A DNA stretch of 64,000 nt from Burkholderiales bacterium (GCA_016716275.1 JADJWR010000003.1:186001-250000); one strand, 5' to 3'. Counted from the stretch's first letter, positions 9,650-18,469 are shown. Numbers and translations: made by a program. Notes: generated by a model from the sequence alone, not told the origin.

Positions 9650-9655
9650 ATTATA
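9650..9655 (-). promoter_or_regulatory. -10 element of the tRNA-Ser promoter
   Basis: A perfect TATAAT on the minus strand overlaps the fbpC stop codon (CTA TAA) and is followed by a GC-rich discriminator, 22 bases before the tRNA. No convincing -35 box is visible at 16-18 bp. GC-rich discriminators are typical of stringently controlled stable RNA promoters. Confidence 0.5.
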
Positions 9656-10754
9656 GGCGGGCGGTCGCTGCGGCCACTTGCTCGGTGGGAAAGGTGATCA
9701 CGTGGTCGGCATCGAGGCGGATGCCGATGCGCTCGCCCACCGCGTGGTCATGGTGGCTGGGCACCAGCGCCAGCAACTCGCGGCCGCTGTCCAGGCGCAG
9801 CGTGTAGACGAAGTCGGCGCCGCGGAACGCCTTACGCACCACCTGCGCGGTCATCGGGCTGGCGTCGTCGTGGACGACGTCGTCCGGCCGCAGCAGCACC
9901 TCGACGTGGCAGCCGCGGCCGCAGGTGTCGCAGCCGACGTTGCACGGCAGCGGCACGTCACCCCTGAGGACGCCGAGTTCGATCGATACCCGGCGCGAGT
10001 CGAGCACCTTGGCCGGCAGGAAGACGCCCTGGCCGATGAAGTCGGCCACGTAGCGGCTGCCCGGCCGGTGGTAGATCTCATAGGGGCGGTCCCACTGCTC
10101 GAGCCGGCCCTGGTTCATCACGCCGATGCGGTCGGCAATGGCGAACGCCTCCTGCTGGTCGTGCGTGACGAGGATCGCAGAGGTGCCGCTTTCCTTGAGG
10201 ATCTGCCGCACTTCGGCGCCGAGTCTGGCGCGCAGTTCGACGTCGAGGTTGGAGAACGGCTCGTCCATCAGCAGCAGCTTCGGCGCCGGCGCCAGCGCGC
10301 GGGCCAGCGCGACACGCTGCTGCTGGCCGCCCGACAGCTCGTGCGGATACTTGCGCGCGAACGGCTGCAGCCCGACCAGTGCCAGCAGGCGCTGCACGCG
10401 GGCCGGGCGTTCGCTGCGCGGCAGCGGGCGCAGGCCGAAGGCGACGTTCTCTTCGACGCGCAGGTGGGGAAACAGCGCGTAGTCCTGGAACACCAGCCCG
10501 ACGCCGCGTTTCTCGGTCGGTACTTCGATGCCGCCGCCTGCCACGCGCCGGGCGCCAACATCGATCGAGCCCGAAGAAATCGTGACGAGGCCGGCGATCG
10601 CGCGCAGCAGCGTGGTCTTGCCGCAGCCCGAACTGCCGACCACGCAGCCGATGTCACCCTGCGCCAGCGAGAGGCTCAGCCGATCGAGCACGGCCGCCGG
10701 CGCCTGCGGATAGCGGACGGAAAGGTCGCGAATCTCGAGGACGCTCGTCGCCAT
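9651..10754 (-). CDS. fbpC: Iron(III) ABC transporter ATP-binding protein
   Basis: 367-residue cytoplasmic ATPase of the FbpC/AfuC type. It shows Walker A GSSGCGKT (40-47), Q-loop Q90, signature LSGGQ (140-144), Walker B LLLMDEP (160-166) and H-loop His198. The C-terminal part from about 240 is the regulatory TOBE-like region. That region carries an unusual cysteine cluster, C-x3-C-x2-C-x3-C, at residues 271, 275, 278 and 282, which could bind a metal or an Fe-S cluster. It is divergent from the permease gene across 88 bp bearing an iron-box-like repeat. The periplasmic binding protein that probably completes the system is at 28808-29881. Confidence 0.92.
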   Translation of the reverse strand: MATSVLEIRDLSVRYPQAPAAVLDRLSLSLAQGDIGCVVGSSGCGKTTLLRAIAGLVTISSGSIDVGARRVAGGGIEVPTEKRGVGLVFQDYALFPHLRVEENVAFGLRPLPRSERPARVQRLLALVGLQPFARKYPHELSGGQQQRVALARALAPAPKLLLMDEPFSNLDVELRARLGAEVRQILKESGTSAILVTHDQQEAFAIADRIGVMNQGRLEQWDRPYEIYHRPGSRYVADFIGQGVFLPAKVLDSRRVSIELGVLRGDVPLPCNVGCDTCGRGCHVEVLLRPDDVVHDDASPMTAQVVRKAFRGADFVYTLRLDSGRELLALVPSHHDHAVGERIGIRLDADHVITFPTEQVAAATARL

Positions 10755-10777
10755 GAGTTCGTTCAGGTATGTCTCTC

Positions 10778-10802
10778 GCGAATGATTATAATTCTCATTT
10801 GC
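10778..10802. promoter_or_regulatory. Fur-box-like inverted repeat between fbpC and fbpB
   Basis: The arms GCGAATGA (10778-10785) and TCATTTGC (10795-10802) form an inverted repeat with one mismatch. They flank an AT-rich core, and the whole resembles a Fur box. The 12-mer GCGAATGATTAT recurs upstream of fbpA at 28720. The site sits in the 88-bp divergent promoter and could repress both genes when iron is plentiful. Confidence 0.65.
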
Positions 10803-10842
10803 TTGGCTGGGCGCAGCTTTCCGACCGCATGTCGAAGGCGTC

Positions 10843-12558
10843 ATGAACTCGCAGACAGCGACACAGGAGGCGGTGCCCGCGGCGCGGGGCCGTGGCGACT
10901 CGCCGTCGCTGGCGCCGATGCTGCTCGCCGTCGCCTGTGCGGCGGCGGTGCTTTTCCCGCTGCTCGGCGTGCTGGCGAGCTTCGCCGATCTGGCGGCGTC
11001 GCTCGACACGCTGCGCCATCTCGCCGCCACGGTGATCCCACGCGCGGCGTTCGAAACCGCGCTGCTGGTTGGCCTGGTCGCCGTCGGCGTAATCGTGCTC
11101 GGCTCGACTTCGGCCTGGCTGGTCGCCGCCTACGAGTTCCCCGGACGACCATTCTTCGAGTGGGCGCTGCTGGTGCCGCTGGCGATGCCCGCCTACATCG
11201 TCGCCTACGCCTACACCGACTTCCTGCAGTACTCCGGCCCTGTGCAAGGCCTGCTTCGTGCCGCCTTCGGCTGGCAGCGCGGCGATTACTGGTTTCCCGA
11301 GGTCCGCTCGATCCCCGGCGCCGCGTTCGTCTTCACGGTGACGCTGTATCCCTACGTCTACCTGCTTGCCCGCACGGCATTTCTCGCGCGAACGGCATCG
11401 ATGGCCGACGCGGCGCGTTCGCTCGGCTACTCGCCGCTGCGCGGCTGGCTGCACGTGAACCTGCCGATGGCGCGGCCGGCCGTCGCAGCGGGCGCGGCGC
11501 TGGCGCTGATGGAAACCGTCGCCGACTACGGCGCGGCGTCCTACTTCGGGCTGCAGACCTTCACCACGGCGATCTACCGCGCCTGGTTCTCGCTCGGCGA
11601 CCGCATCGCGGCGAGCCAGCTGGCAAGCGTCCTGCTGGCGGTCGTGCTGGTGCTGATGGCTTTCGAGCTGCGCGCCCGCGGGCGCGCCCGCTTCGTCTCG
11701 GCGCCAAACAGCGCCCGGCCGGCGCAGCGCATGCCGCTGGACGGCCGTCGCGGACTCGTCGCGATGCTCGCCTGCTGCCTGCCGCTGGCGGCCGGCTTCC
11801 TGGTGCCGACGGCGATCCTCGTGCAGCTGGCGCTGCCGGCAATTGACGAGGTCGACGTCGGCCGCTACCTGCAATGGCTGCTGAACAGCGTGACGCTCGG
11901 CGGCGGCGCGGCGCTGATCGCGGTGGCCATTGCCCTGGCGCTCGCCTATTCGATTCGGCTGGCCTCGCGCGGTCTGCCGGCGCGGGCAGTCGCCCTGGCG
12001 GCACGGCTGATGAACCTCGGCTACGCGGTGCCGGGCATCGTCATCGCGGTCGGCATCCTGCTGCCGCTGGCGGCCTTCGACAACGCGCTCGATGCCTGGA
12101 TGAAATCACGCCTCGGCATCGGCACGGGGCTGCTGTTCACCGGCAGCGTGGCAGCGCTGCTGTATGCGTACGTGGTGCGCTACTTCGCGGTGTCGTTCCA
12201 GCCGATCGAGGCCGGGCTGGCGCGGATCACGCCGGCGATGGACGCCAGCGCGCGCAGCCTTGGCGCCAGCCCGCGCGAAGTCTTCACGCGTGTGCATCTG
12301 CCGCTGCTCGCGCCGTCGCTGTTCGCCGCGGCGCTGCTGGTGTTCGTCGACGTGATGAAGGAACTGCCGGCGACGCTGGTGCTGCGGCCGTTCAACTTCG
12401 ACACGCTGGCGGTGATCGCCTACCAGTTCGCCGCCGACGAGCGGCTCGGCGAGGCGGCGATCCCGTCGCTGACCATCGTCGCCGTCGGCGTCCTGCCGGT
12501 GGTCCTGCTGTCGCGGGCGATCGCGCGCAGCTCGCAGCCTGGCCAGCTCACGAGCTGA
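10843..12558 (+). CDS. fbpB: Iron(III) ABC transporter permease (fused two-domain)
   Basis: 571-residue inner-membrane permease made of two homologous halves, each with about six helices, as in FbpB/SfuB. The EAA-type coupling motifs are recognisable: first half DAARSLGYSPLRGWLHVNLP (about 188-207), second half DASARSLGASPREVFTRVHLP (about 467-487). It moves Fe3+ delivered by the periplasmic protein using ATP hydrolysed by FbpC. The start ATG 10843 follows a short leader after the iron-box-like repeat. It is the only plus-strand gene of this divergent pair. Confidence 0.92.
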   Translation: MNSQTATQEAVPAARGRGDSPSLAPMLLAVACAAAVLFPLLGVLASFADLAASLDTLRHLAATVIPRAAFETALLVGLVAVGVIVLGSTSAWLVAAYEFPGRPFFEWALLVPLAMPAYIVAYAYTDFLQYSGPVQGLLRAAFGWQRGDYWFPEVRSIPGAAFVFTVTLYPYVYLLARTAFLARTASMADAARSLGYSPLRGWLHVNLPMARPAVAAGAALALMETVADYGAASYFGLQTFTTAIYRAWFSLGDRIAASQLASVLLAVVLVLMAFELRARGRARFVSAPNSARPAQRMPLDGRRGLVAMLACCLPLAAGFLVPTAILVQLALPAIDEVDVGRYLQWLLNSVTLGGGAALIAVAIALALAYSIRLASRGLPARAVALAARLMNLGYAVPGIVIAVGILLPLAAFDNALDAWMKSRLGIGTGLLFTGSVAALLYAYVVRYFAVSFQPIEAGLARITPAMDASARSLGASPREVFTRVHLPLLAPSLFAAALLVFVDVMKELPATLVLRPFNFDTLAVIAYQFAADERLGEAAIPSLTIVAVGVLPVVLLSRAIARSSQPGQLTS

Positions 12559-12625
12559 GCGGCGGCGCAGCGGCGGCGCGCATAATCGCGCGGCGCGCAA
12601 GCAGCCCTCCCAGGAGACGACCTTC

Positions 12626-13333
12626 ATGGCCTATGTGATCCCGGCGCCGCCGCAGGCGGTGGTTCCGGTTGCCGGCTCGACCGACCTGTTCCCGGTGCAT
12701 CGCATCTACTGCGTCGGCCGCAACTACGAGGAGCACGCCAGGGAAATGGGATTCACCGGCCGCGAACCGCCATTTTTCTTCGCCAAGCCGGCCGACGCGC
12801 TGCTGCCGGTGGCGGAAGAAACCGGCGAGATGCCCTATCCGCCGGGCACGCAGAGCCTGCATCACGAGATCGAACTGGTGGTGGCGATCGGCCGGCGGGG
12901 ACGCGAGATCGCCGCCGCCAGCGCGCCGGCGCACATCTGGGGCTATGCGGTGGGGCTGGACATGACCCGCCGCGACCTGCAGGGCGAAGCGAAGCGGCTC
13001 GGCCGGCCGTGGGAGATCGGCAAGGGCTTCGACTTCTCGGCGCCGGTAAGCAGTGTCAGGCCGGTCGAGAAGACCGGCGAGGTCAACCGCGGCCGCATCT
13101 GGCTGAAGGTCAACGGCCAGTTGCGGCAGGACAGCGACGTGTCGAAGATGATCTGGAAGGTCAGCGAGACGATCGAGCACCTGTCGAAGTACTTCGAACT
13201 CGTGCCGGGCGACCTGGTGTTCACCGGCACGCCGGAAGGCGTGGCTGCAGTGGTGCCGGGCGACGTGCTCGAGGGCGGTGTCGACGGCGTCGGCACGCTG
13301 CACCTGAAGATCGCGCCGCCGGCGCAGGACTGA
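12626..13333 (+). CDS. Fumarylacetoacetate hydrolase family protein (fumarylpyruvate hydrolase-like)
   Basis: 235-residue FAH-fold hydrolase that cleaves the C-C bond of fumarylpyruvate or a similar acylpyruvate. The metal-binding acidic residues are seen in LHHEIELVVAIG (E-x-E) and GYAVGLDMTRRDLQ, and the catalytic loop region in VFTGTPEGVAAVVPGD. ATG 12626 follows CAGGAGACGACC. The next gene, 34 bp downstream, is a glutathione-dependent isomerase. The pair strongly suggests the last two steps of gentisate (fumarylpyruvate) or homogentisate (fumarylacetoacetate) breakdown. Its short length favours fumarylpyruvate hydrolase over eukaryote-type FAH. No ring-cleaving dioxygenase is in the window. 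Confidence 0.85.
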   Translation: MAYVIPAPPQAVVPVAGSTDLFPVHRIYCVGRNYEEHAREMGFTGREPPFFFAKPADALLPVAEETGEMPYPPGTQSLHHEIELVVAIGRRGREIAAASAPAHIWGYAVGLDMTRRDLQGEAKRLGRPWEIGKGFDFSAPVSSVRPVEKTGEVNRGRIWLKVNGQLRQDSDVSKMIWKVSETIEHLSKYFELVPGDLVFTGTPEGVAAVVPGDVLEGGVDGVGTLHLKIAPPAQD

Positions 13334-13367
13334 CGGCGCCGTCGCCGCCTGCAACGAGAATCCGGCG

Positions 13368-14012
13368 ATGAGACTGCACTCGGCGGCGCGTTCCTCGGCG
13401 TCGTTCCGCGTGCGCATCGCGCTGAACCTGAAGGGGCTGCCTTACGAGTACGTACCGGTCGACCTGGTGCACGGCGGGCAGTTCAGGGATCCATTCCGCG
13501 GACTGAACCCGGCCGAGCTGGTGCCGGTGCTCGAGCGCGAAGGCGCGGTGCTGACGCAGTCGCTGGCGATCATCGAGTACCTCGACGAGACCTACCCGCA
13601 GCCGCCGCTGCTGCCGCACGATCCGCTCGAGCGGGCCTACGTGCGCGCGATCGCGCTGGCGATCGCCTGCGAGATCCATCCGCTGAACAACCTGCGCGTG
13701 CTGCGCTACCTGACCAGGACCCTGGGTCTCGGAGAGGGCGCGAAGGACGCCTGGTACAGGCACTGGGTCGAGCAGGGCCTGGCGCAGGTCGAAGGGCAGC
13801 TCACCGCGGCGGGGCGATGCGGCCGGTTCGTGCTGGGCGAGGCCGTGACGGTTGCCGACATCCTGATCGTGCCGCAGATCTTCAACGCCAGGCGCTTCGA
13901 CTGCCGGCTCGATCACCTGCCGACGGTGATGCGCATCTTCGACGCCTGCATGCAGCTGCCGGCGTTCATCGACGCGCAGCCGAGCCGGCAACCCGACATG
14001 CCGCCCGGCTGA
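13368..14012 (+). CDS. maiA: Maleylacetoacetate/maleylpyruvate isomerase (zeta-class GST)
   Basis: 214-residue glutathione S-transferase of the zeta class. It isomerises maleylpyruvate or maleylacetoacetate to the fumaryl form for the upstream hydrolase. The N-terminal thioredoxin-like domain has the active-site serine motif (SSASFRVRIALNLKG, family SSCSxRVR) and the glutathione-binding LTQSLAIIEYLDE. The C-terminal helical domain follows, with EIHPLNNLRVLRYL. It forms an operon with the FAH-family gene. A dispersed-repeat-like element begins right after its stop codon. Confidence 0.88.
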   Translation: MRLHSAARSSASFRVRIALNLKGLPYEYVPVDLVHGGQFRDPFRGLNPAELVPVLEREGAVLTQSLAIIEYLDETYPQPPLLPHDPLERAYVRAIALAIACEIHPLNNLRVLRYLTRTLGLGEGAKDAWYRHWVEQGLAQVEGQLTAAGRCGRFVLGEAVTVADILIVPQIFNARRFDCRLDHLPTVMRIFDACMQLPAFIDAQPSRQPDMPPG

Positions 14013-14156
14013 GAACCTGTGAATGAATCCACTGCGCGTGCCCGATCGGGGGTCGTGCGGTGCTCGCGATCCTCACGTATGTCGGTATACGCCCCGGTCG
14101 CTGCGCTCCGGCCGCCCCTCGCTGCGGCCCGCTCGCGACGATTTCTTCACGGGTTC
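14013..14156. repeat. 144-bp intergenic element with terminal inverted repeats
   Basis: Between the convergent maiA and mltB genes, GAACCTGTGAA (14013-14023) is repeated in inverted orientation as TTCACGGGTTC (14146-14156), with one mismatch in 11. The interior is GC-rich, contains the partial palindrome GTATGTCGGTATAC, and has no coding signal. It begins immediately after the maiA stop. This is what a small non-autonomous dispersed element would look like; only one copy is in the window, so the repeat status is inferred. Confidence 0.5.
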
Positions 14157-14180
14157 CGAGGCGGGCGGGCCGCGCTTTCC

Positions 14181-15227
14181 TCAGCCTGAAGCGTCGACGC
14201 CCGCTTCGGTCTGCGCGCGCAGCGTCGCGGCGAACTCGGCGACCGCCGCGCCGTAGAAGTAGCTTCGGTTGTAGTGCAGGATCGTCGCCAGGTTGACCGT
14301 GCCGATCCGGTACTGGTAGTCGGTGCTCTGGTCCTCCTGCAGGTAGGGCAGATCGAGCAGGACCACGCGGGTGTCCGGCGGCAGGTAGCCGTCGATTCGC
14401 ACGCCGAGCTCGGCCACCTCGGCCCACGGGTACGCGGCAACGATTCCGCGGCCGAGCTGCTCGGCGATCGCCTCGTTGGCGACTGCGTCGAACATCACCG
14501 CCTGCTCGCGCTGCCAGCCATGCCGGTGCAGGTAGCTGGCCACCGAGCCGATCGCGTCGGCCGGCGACCTCGCCAGGTCGGTGAGGCCATCGCCGTCGTA
14601 GTCGAGGGCGTACTGGCGGATCGAGCTCGGCATGAACTGCGGCAGGCCGATGGCGCCGGCGAAAGATCCGGTCTGCTTCAGCACGTCGATGCGGCCGCGG
14701 TGTCCGAGGACCAGGAAGTGGGCGAGTTCCTGTCGATAGAACGCCGCCCGTCGCGGATAGTCGAAGGCCAGCGTGAGCAGGACGTCGAGTGTCCGGAAGG
14801 TGCCCATCACGCGGCCGAACACCGTCTCGATGCCGATGATCGCCACCACGATCTCCGCCGGCACGCCGAACTCGTCGTCGGCGCGCGCGAGCGTGCGGCG
14901 GTGTGCCCGGTGGAAGGCCACGGCCTCGCGCAGCCGCGACTCGTCGAGGGCGCGCGCGCGGTAGCGGGTCCAGTCGCGCGGCGGCGGCGTCAGGGTCGGC
15001 GTCATCAGCCGTTCGGCCTGCGTGGACCGTCGCCCGGTCGCCAGAACCTGCACTGCCCAGTCCGGCGGCACGCCGTGCCCGGCAAGCTCGCTATCGACGA
15101 ACTCGCGCACCTCCGGCCGCTCGGCGTACGGACCCGGCGCCGCCGGGCGGGCGTGAACCGCGCCGGCGGCCCATGCGAGGGTGCCCAGCAACATCTGCCT
15201 TCGTCTGACGCCTGCCGCGGTAGGCAT
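14181..15227 (-). CDS. mltB: Lytic murein transglycosylase B
   Basis: 348-residue peptidoglycan-cleaving enzyme (SLT family 3, MltB type). The catalytic Glu is in EIVVAIIGIETVFGR, followed by the family motifs GSFAGAIGLPQFMPSS and IDLxRSxxDAIGSVASYL-like YDGDGLTDLARSPADAIG. The N-terminus carries RRRQMLLGTLAWAAGA followed by HARP, which resembles a Tat signal rather than the lipoprotein signal of E. coli MltB. The start at 15227 has GGAG seven bases upstream. It follows the transglutaminase gene by 46 bp on the same strand and may be the last gene of that operon. Confidence 0.92.
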   Translation of the reverse strand: MPTAAGVRRRQMLLGTLAWAAGAVHARPAAPGPYAERPEVREFVDSELAGHGVPPDWAVQVLATGRRSTQAERLMTPTLTPPPRDWTRYRARALDESRLREAVAFHRAHRRTLARADDEFGVPAEIVVAIIGIETVFGRVMGTFRTLDVLLTLAFDYPRRAAFYRQELAHFLVLGHRGRIDVLKQTGSFAGAIGLPQFMPSSIRQYALDYDGDGLTDLARSPADAIGSVASYLHRHGWQREQAVMFDAVANEAIAEQLGRGIVAAYPWAEVAELGVRIDGYLPPDTRVVLLDLPYLQEDQSTDYQYRIGTVNLATILHYNRSYFYGAAVAEFAATLRAQTEAGVDASG

Positions 15228-15273
15228 GCACTGCTCCGTCGATCCGCACATCGCGGAGCCTATCGCGCGCCGC

Positions 15274-17397
15274 TCAATCGGCGAAACGCACCCGGAAGCG
15301 GCGCACACGCGCGCGCAGGTCGCGCACGGCGGCCGACGGCACGTTGGCGCTGGCCGGCGAGTACCGCCAGCGCTCGAGCAGGCGCAGGATGGCTTCGGCT
15401 TCGACGCGCGAGGCCGGCGCGAGTTCGCTGGCCAGGCGGCCGGCGAGCGCACGCAGTCCGTCGGTGGCCTGGTACTGCACGCCGGCGCGTTCCAGTCGCC
15501 GGCGGAAGCGCGCCTCGAGGTCGGCCAGCGGGTCACGGCGAACGCGGTGCCGCAGCGAGACGACGGCGAGCACGGTGGCAACGATCGACACGGCCAGCGC
15601 CAGCATGCTGGCGAGCACGCGCCAGTCCGGTGCAAAGCCAAACTGCTCGAGCAGGGTCATCTGCTGCTCGGCCGAGTAGCTGAGCACCCACTGGTTCCAC
15701 GAGTTCTCCAGCGCCTCCCAGTTGAAGCGCAGGCGCTGGACTACGCGCATCCAGCCGGCGCCGGTGCCCGCGCCGATGGTGAACAGCGGGCCGGCGCCGG
15801 TCTGGCGGGCGAGTTCGCGCAGCCCCTGCTCGATGCGCACCGGGGCGACCACCGAGGTCGGGTCGACGCGGGTCCAGCCGCGCCCGGCGAGCCACACTTC
15901 GGTCCAGGCATGCGCGTCCGACTGACGCACGGTCACGAAGCCGTCGACCGGGTTGACCTCGCCACCCTGGTAGCCGGTGACGACGCGCGCCGGCACGTCG
16001 AGCGCGCGCATCAGCACGACGAACGCCGAGGCGTAGTGCTCGCAGAAGCCGAGCCGGCTGTCGAACAGGAACTCGTCGACCGAGTCGCGGCCCAGCAGCG
16101 GCGGCTCGAGGGTGTAGCGGAAGCCGCCCTGGCGGAAGTGATCGAGCACCGCATCGACCGCCCGCCGGTTGGCGGTCGCCCGCTCGCCGCCGGCGGCCTG
16201 CAGGCGGGCGCGCAGGTCGGCGGCGAACTGCAGGGTGCGCGGATTGAAGCCGCTCGGCAGTGCCAGCCAGTTGCGCAGCGACAGCGCGGTTTCGTTCAGG
16301 CCGAAGGCAAAGCGGGTGAAGGAGCGGGCCTCGTAGCGGGTGCGCGAGGTGATCAGCCGCCCGGCGAGCAACTGGCCGTCGTGGCTGGCGCGCGGGTTCA
16401 ACCCCTCGGCAGTCGGCAGGCTGGCCGGCAACTCGAGTGCGAACAGCCAGTCGCGCTGGCTCGGCTCGAGCGTCACCGTGTAGTCGACGGCCGACGCGGG
16501 GTCGGCGTCGACCCGCAGCGGCGGCGGCGCGGCGACGCGCTGCGTCAGCGGTGACCAGGTGCGTCCGTCGAAGCCGCCGAACACCGGCCCGCGCCAGTAC
16601 AGGTACTGGTTCTCCGGCGGGCTGCCGGCGAAGCGGACGCGGAAGGCGATCGCCTCCGACTGCAGCAGCTGGCTGATGCCGCCCGGCGACATCGAGTTCG
16701 ACAGGCCGGTGCTGCTGGCAAAGGCATCGCGCGGCAGTCCCCACAGCGGGTTGTCGATCCGCGGAAACAGCAGGAAGAGCACGACGGCGAGCGGCACCGC
16801 CTTCAGTGCGATGAGGCCCACCAGCCGCAGTTTGCGTCCGGCCGGCAGGTCGTCGCCCTTCAGGCTGACGCTGACCAGCACGAAGAACAGGGCGACGACC
16901 GCGCCGAGCGTCATCAGCGCCACCGGCAGCGCCTGGCTGTGCATGAACTGCGTGAGCAGGATGAAGAAGCTCAGGAACACCACGACGAAGACATCGCGGG
17001 TGGCGCGCATCTCCAGCAGCTTCAGGGCGAGCAGCAGCAGCAGGAAGGTCACGCCCGCTTCCCGGCCGAGCAGCGTGCGGTAGTGCAGCCATACCGCGCC
17101 GGCGGCCAGCGCCAGCAGCGGCAGCATCGCCACGCGGCCGGGCAGCGGCAGGTTGCGCAAGGTGATCCAGGCGCGCCAGCACCACAGCAGGGCGACGACG
17201 CCGATGGCCCAGCCGGGCAGGTGCTCGAACTGCGGCAGCGCCACGAAGGCGACCGCGAACAGCAGCACCATCACGTCGCGCCGCTCGCGCGCCGCCGAGG
17301 AGACCTGGGCGCGGGTCAGCCACGAGACGAAGGCGCGCAGGCGAGCCGCGCCGCGCCGCTGGCCGTTGCCGATCGCCGTGCCGGACGACGCGGTCAC
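15274..17397 (-). CDS. DUF3488/transglutaminase-like membrane protein (TgpA type)
   Basis: 707-residue inner-membrane protein. About six hydrophobic helices lie in residues 40-210, then a periplasmic transglutaminase-like domain follows. The catalytic triad is readable as Cys in LGFCEHYAS, His in SDAHAWTEVW and Asp in RVDPTS (about 400-480). A final helix near 575-595 and a cytoplasmic tail follow. The GTG start directly abuts the stop of the DUF58 gene (TAAGTG). The MoxR-DUF58-TgpA trio is a widespread conserved operon whose substrate is unknown. The Pseudomonas TgpA homologue is essential and cell-wall related, and the adjacent mltB agrees with an envelope role. Confidence 0.9.
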   Translation of the reverse strand: MTASSGTAIGNGQRRGAARLRAFVSWLTRAQVSSAARERRDVMVLLFAVAFVALPQFEHLPGWAIGVVALLWCWRAWITLRNLPLPGRVAMLPLLALAAGAVWLHYRTLLGREAGVTFLLLLLALKLLEMRATRDVFVVVFLSFFILLTQFMHSQALPVALMTLGAVVALFFVLVSVSLKGDDLPAGRKLRLVGLIALKAVPLAVVLFLLFPRIDNPLWGLPRDAFASSTGLSNSMSPGGISQLLQSEAIAFRVRFAGSPPENQYLYWRGPVFGGFDGRTWSPLTQRVAAPPPLRVDADPASAVDYTVTLEPSQRDWLFALELPASLPTAEGLNPRASHDGQLLAGRLITSRTRYEARSFTRFAFGLNETALSLRNWLALPSGFNPRTLQFAADLRARLQAAGGERATANRRAVDAVLDHFRQGGFRYTLEPPLLGRDSVDEFLFDSRLGFCEHYASAFVVLMRALDVPARVVTGYQGGEVNPVDGFVTVRQSDAHAWTEVWLAGRGWTRVDPTSVVAPVRIEQGLRELARQTGAGPLFTIGAGTGAGWMRVVQRLRFNWEALENSWNQWVLSYSAEQQMTLLEQFGFAPDWRVLASMLALAVSIVATVLAVVSLRHRVRRDPLADLEARFRRRLERAGVQYQATDGLRALAGRLASELAPASRVEAEAILRLLERWRYSPASANVPSAAVRDLRARVRRFRVRFAD

Positions 17398-18411
17398 TTA
17401 CGACCTGCCGTAGAGCGCCAGCGCGGTCAGGCAGCGGTCGCGCTGCTCGCCGCCCAGTCCGAAGTCGATTCGCTGTCCCGGCAGCGACATGGCGTAGCGG
17501 ACCTGCGCCGCCTCCGCCATCAGCACCCAGCGGGCGAGCCGGGCCAGCCGCTGCTCGAGGTCCAGTGCCGGATCGACCGCATCCAGCTCGAGCACGATCT
17601 CGCCCTTCGCATGGCCTTCGAACAGCTTGACCGTCAGGTCCTCCGAGCGTGCGGCAAGTCGCCAGGCAACGCGCTTGAGCGGATCGCCGGCCTGGTAGGG
17701 GCGGACGCCGGCGAACTCGTCGCCGGCGACGGCCATGCCGGTGTCCTCGTCCGTATCGCCGCTGGCCACCAGCGGCAGCGCCGGGGCGTCGCGCTCCGGC
17801 GCCGGGTAGACGATCGCCGCCAGCGGTGGCGTGTAGTACGACCACGCCTGCCAGAGGCCGAAAGGAAAGCGCGTCTCGATGCGCAGGCGCGGGCAGGGCA
17901 GGCGGCCGCGCGCGCGCGTCGACACGGCCACCCGGACCTGCCGGCTGCCGGCGGCCGGGATGTCGGTGTCGGTGATCGGCTGCACCGGCAGGTCGGGTCC
18001 GACCGCCTCGAGCAGCGGGTGGGTCGGCTGCAGCGGCTCGAACTCGAGCGCGTAGCGGGCCTCGGCCGTCGGGTTGTGCACCGTGATCTCGAACGTCGCC
18101 AGGTCACCGGCGAAGACGTTCTCGGCGCGGTGCGCGGTCAGCGACAGGCGGGCCAGGTTGCGATGGGTGTGATACATCGCCACCAGCGCCATGCTGGTGA
18201 CCAGGAAGGTGAGTAGAAAACCCAGCTGCAGCAGGTAGTTGATCGACCCGAGCAGCATCATCAGCATGGCCGCCGCGAACAGCATGCCGGCCCGCGTCGG
18301 CAGGATGTAGACGCGCCGCCGGTCGAGCACCACTTCCCCGTGCTCGACGCCGCGGCGGCCGCCGATCATCTCGCCGATCCTGATCATCAGCGGGTGCGCG
18401 GTGATGCTCAT
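17398..18411 (-). CDS. DUF58 domain protein
   Basis: 337-residue protein with two N-terminal hydrophobic helices (about 40-80: GMLFAAAMLMMLLGSINYLLQLGFLLTFLVTSMALV shows the two segments in succession) and a cytoplasmic DUF58 region. The diagnostic stretch is GDEFAGVRPYQAGDPLKRVAWRLAARSEDLTVK, in which the G-x-E-F...R-x-Y-x-x-G-D-x-x-x-x-I/V-x-W pattern is visible. DUF58 proteins are partners of MoxR ATPases, often with a vWA-like fold. It is located 58 bp after moxR and abuts the transglutaminase gene. The function is likely chaperone-adaptor; the client is unknown. Confidence 0.88.
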   Translation of the reverse strand: MSITAHPLMIRIGEMIGGRRGVEHGEVVLDRRRVYILPTRAGMLFAAAMLMMLLGSINYLLQLGFLLTFLVTSMALVAMYHTHRNLARLSLTAHRAENVFAGDLATFEITVHNPTAEARYALEFEPLQPTHPLLEAVGPDLPVQPITDTDIPAAGSRQVRVAVSTRARGRLPCPRLRIETRFPFGLWQAWSYYTPPLAAIVYPAPERDAPALPLVASGDTDEDTGMAVAGDEFAGVRPYQAGDPLKRVAWRLAARSEDLTVKLFEGHAKGEIVLELDAVDPALDLEQRLARLARWVLMAEAAQVRYAMSLPGQRIDFGLGGEQRDRCLTALALYGRS

Positions 18412-18469
18412 GCGTGACAGCGTGGCGATGGTGCGCCGGAGACGGCGAAACGGCGAGGCTCGGGACCCG

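Noticed and set aside
9249..9656. Plus-strand ORF across the tRNA-Ser region
   Set aside because: It runs through the tRNA gene and contains no domain.
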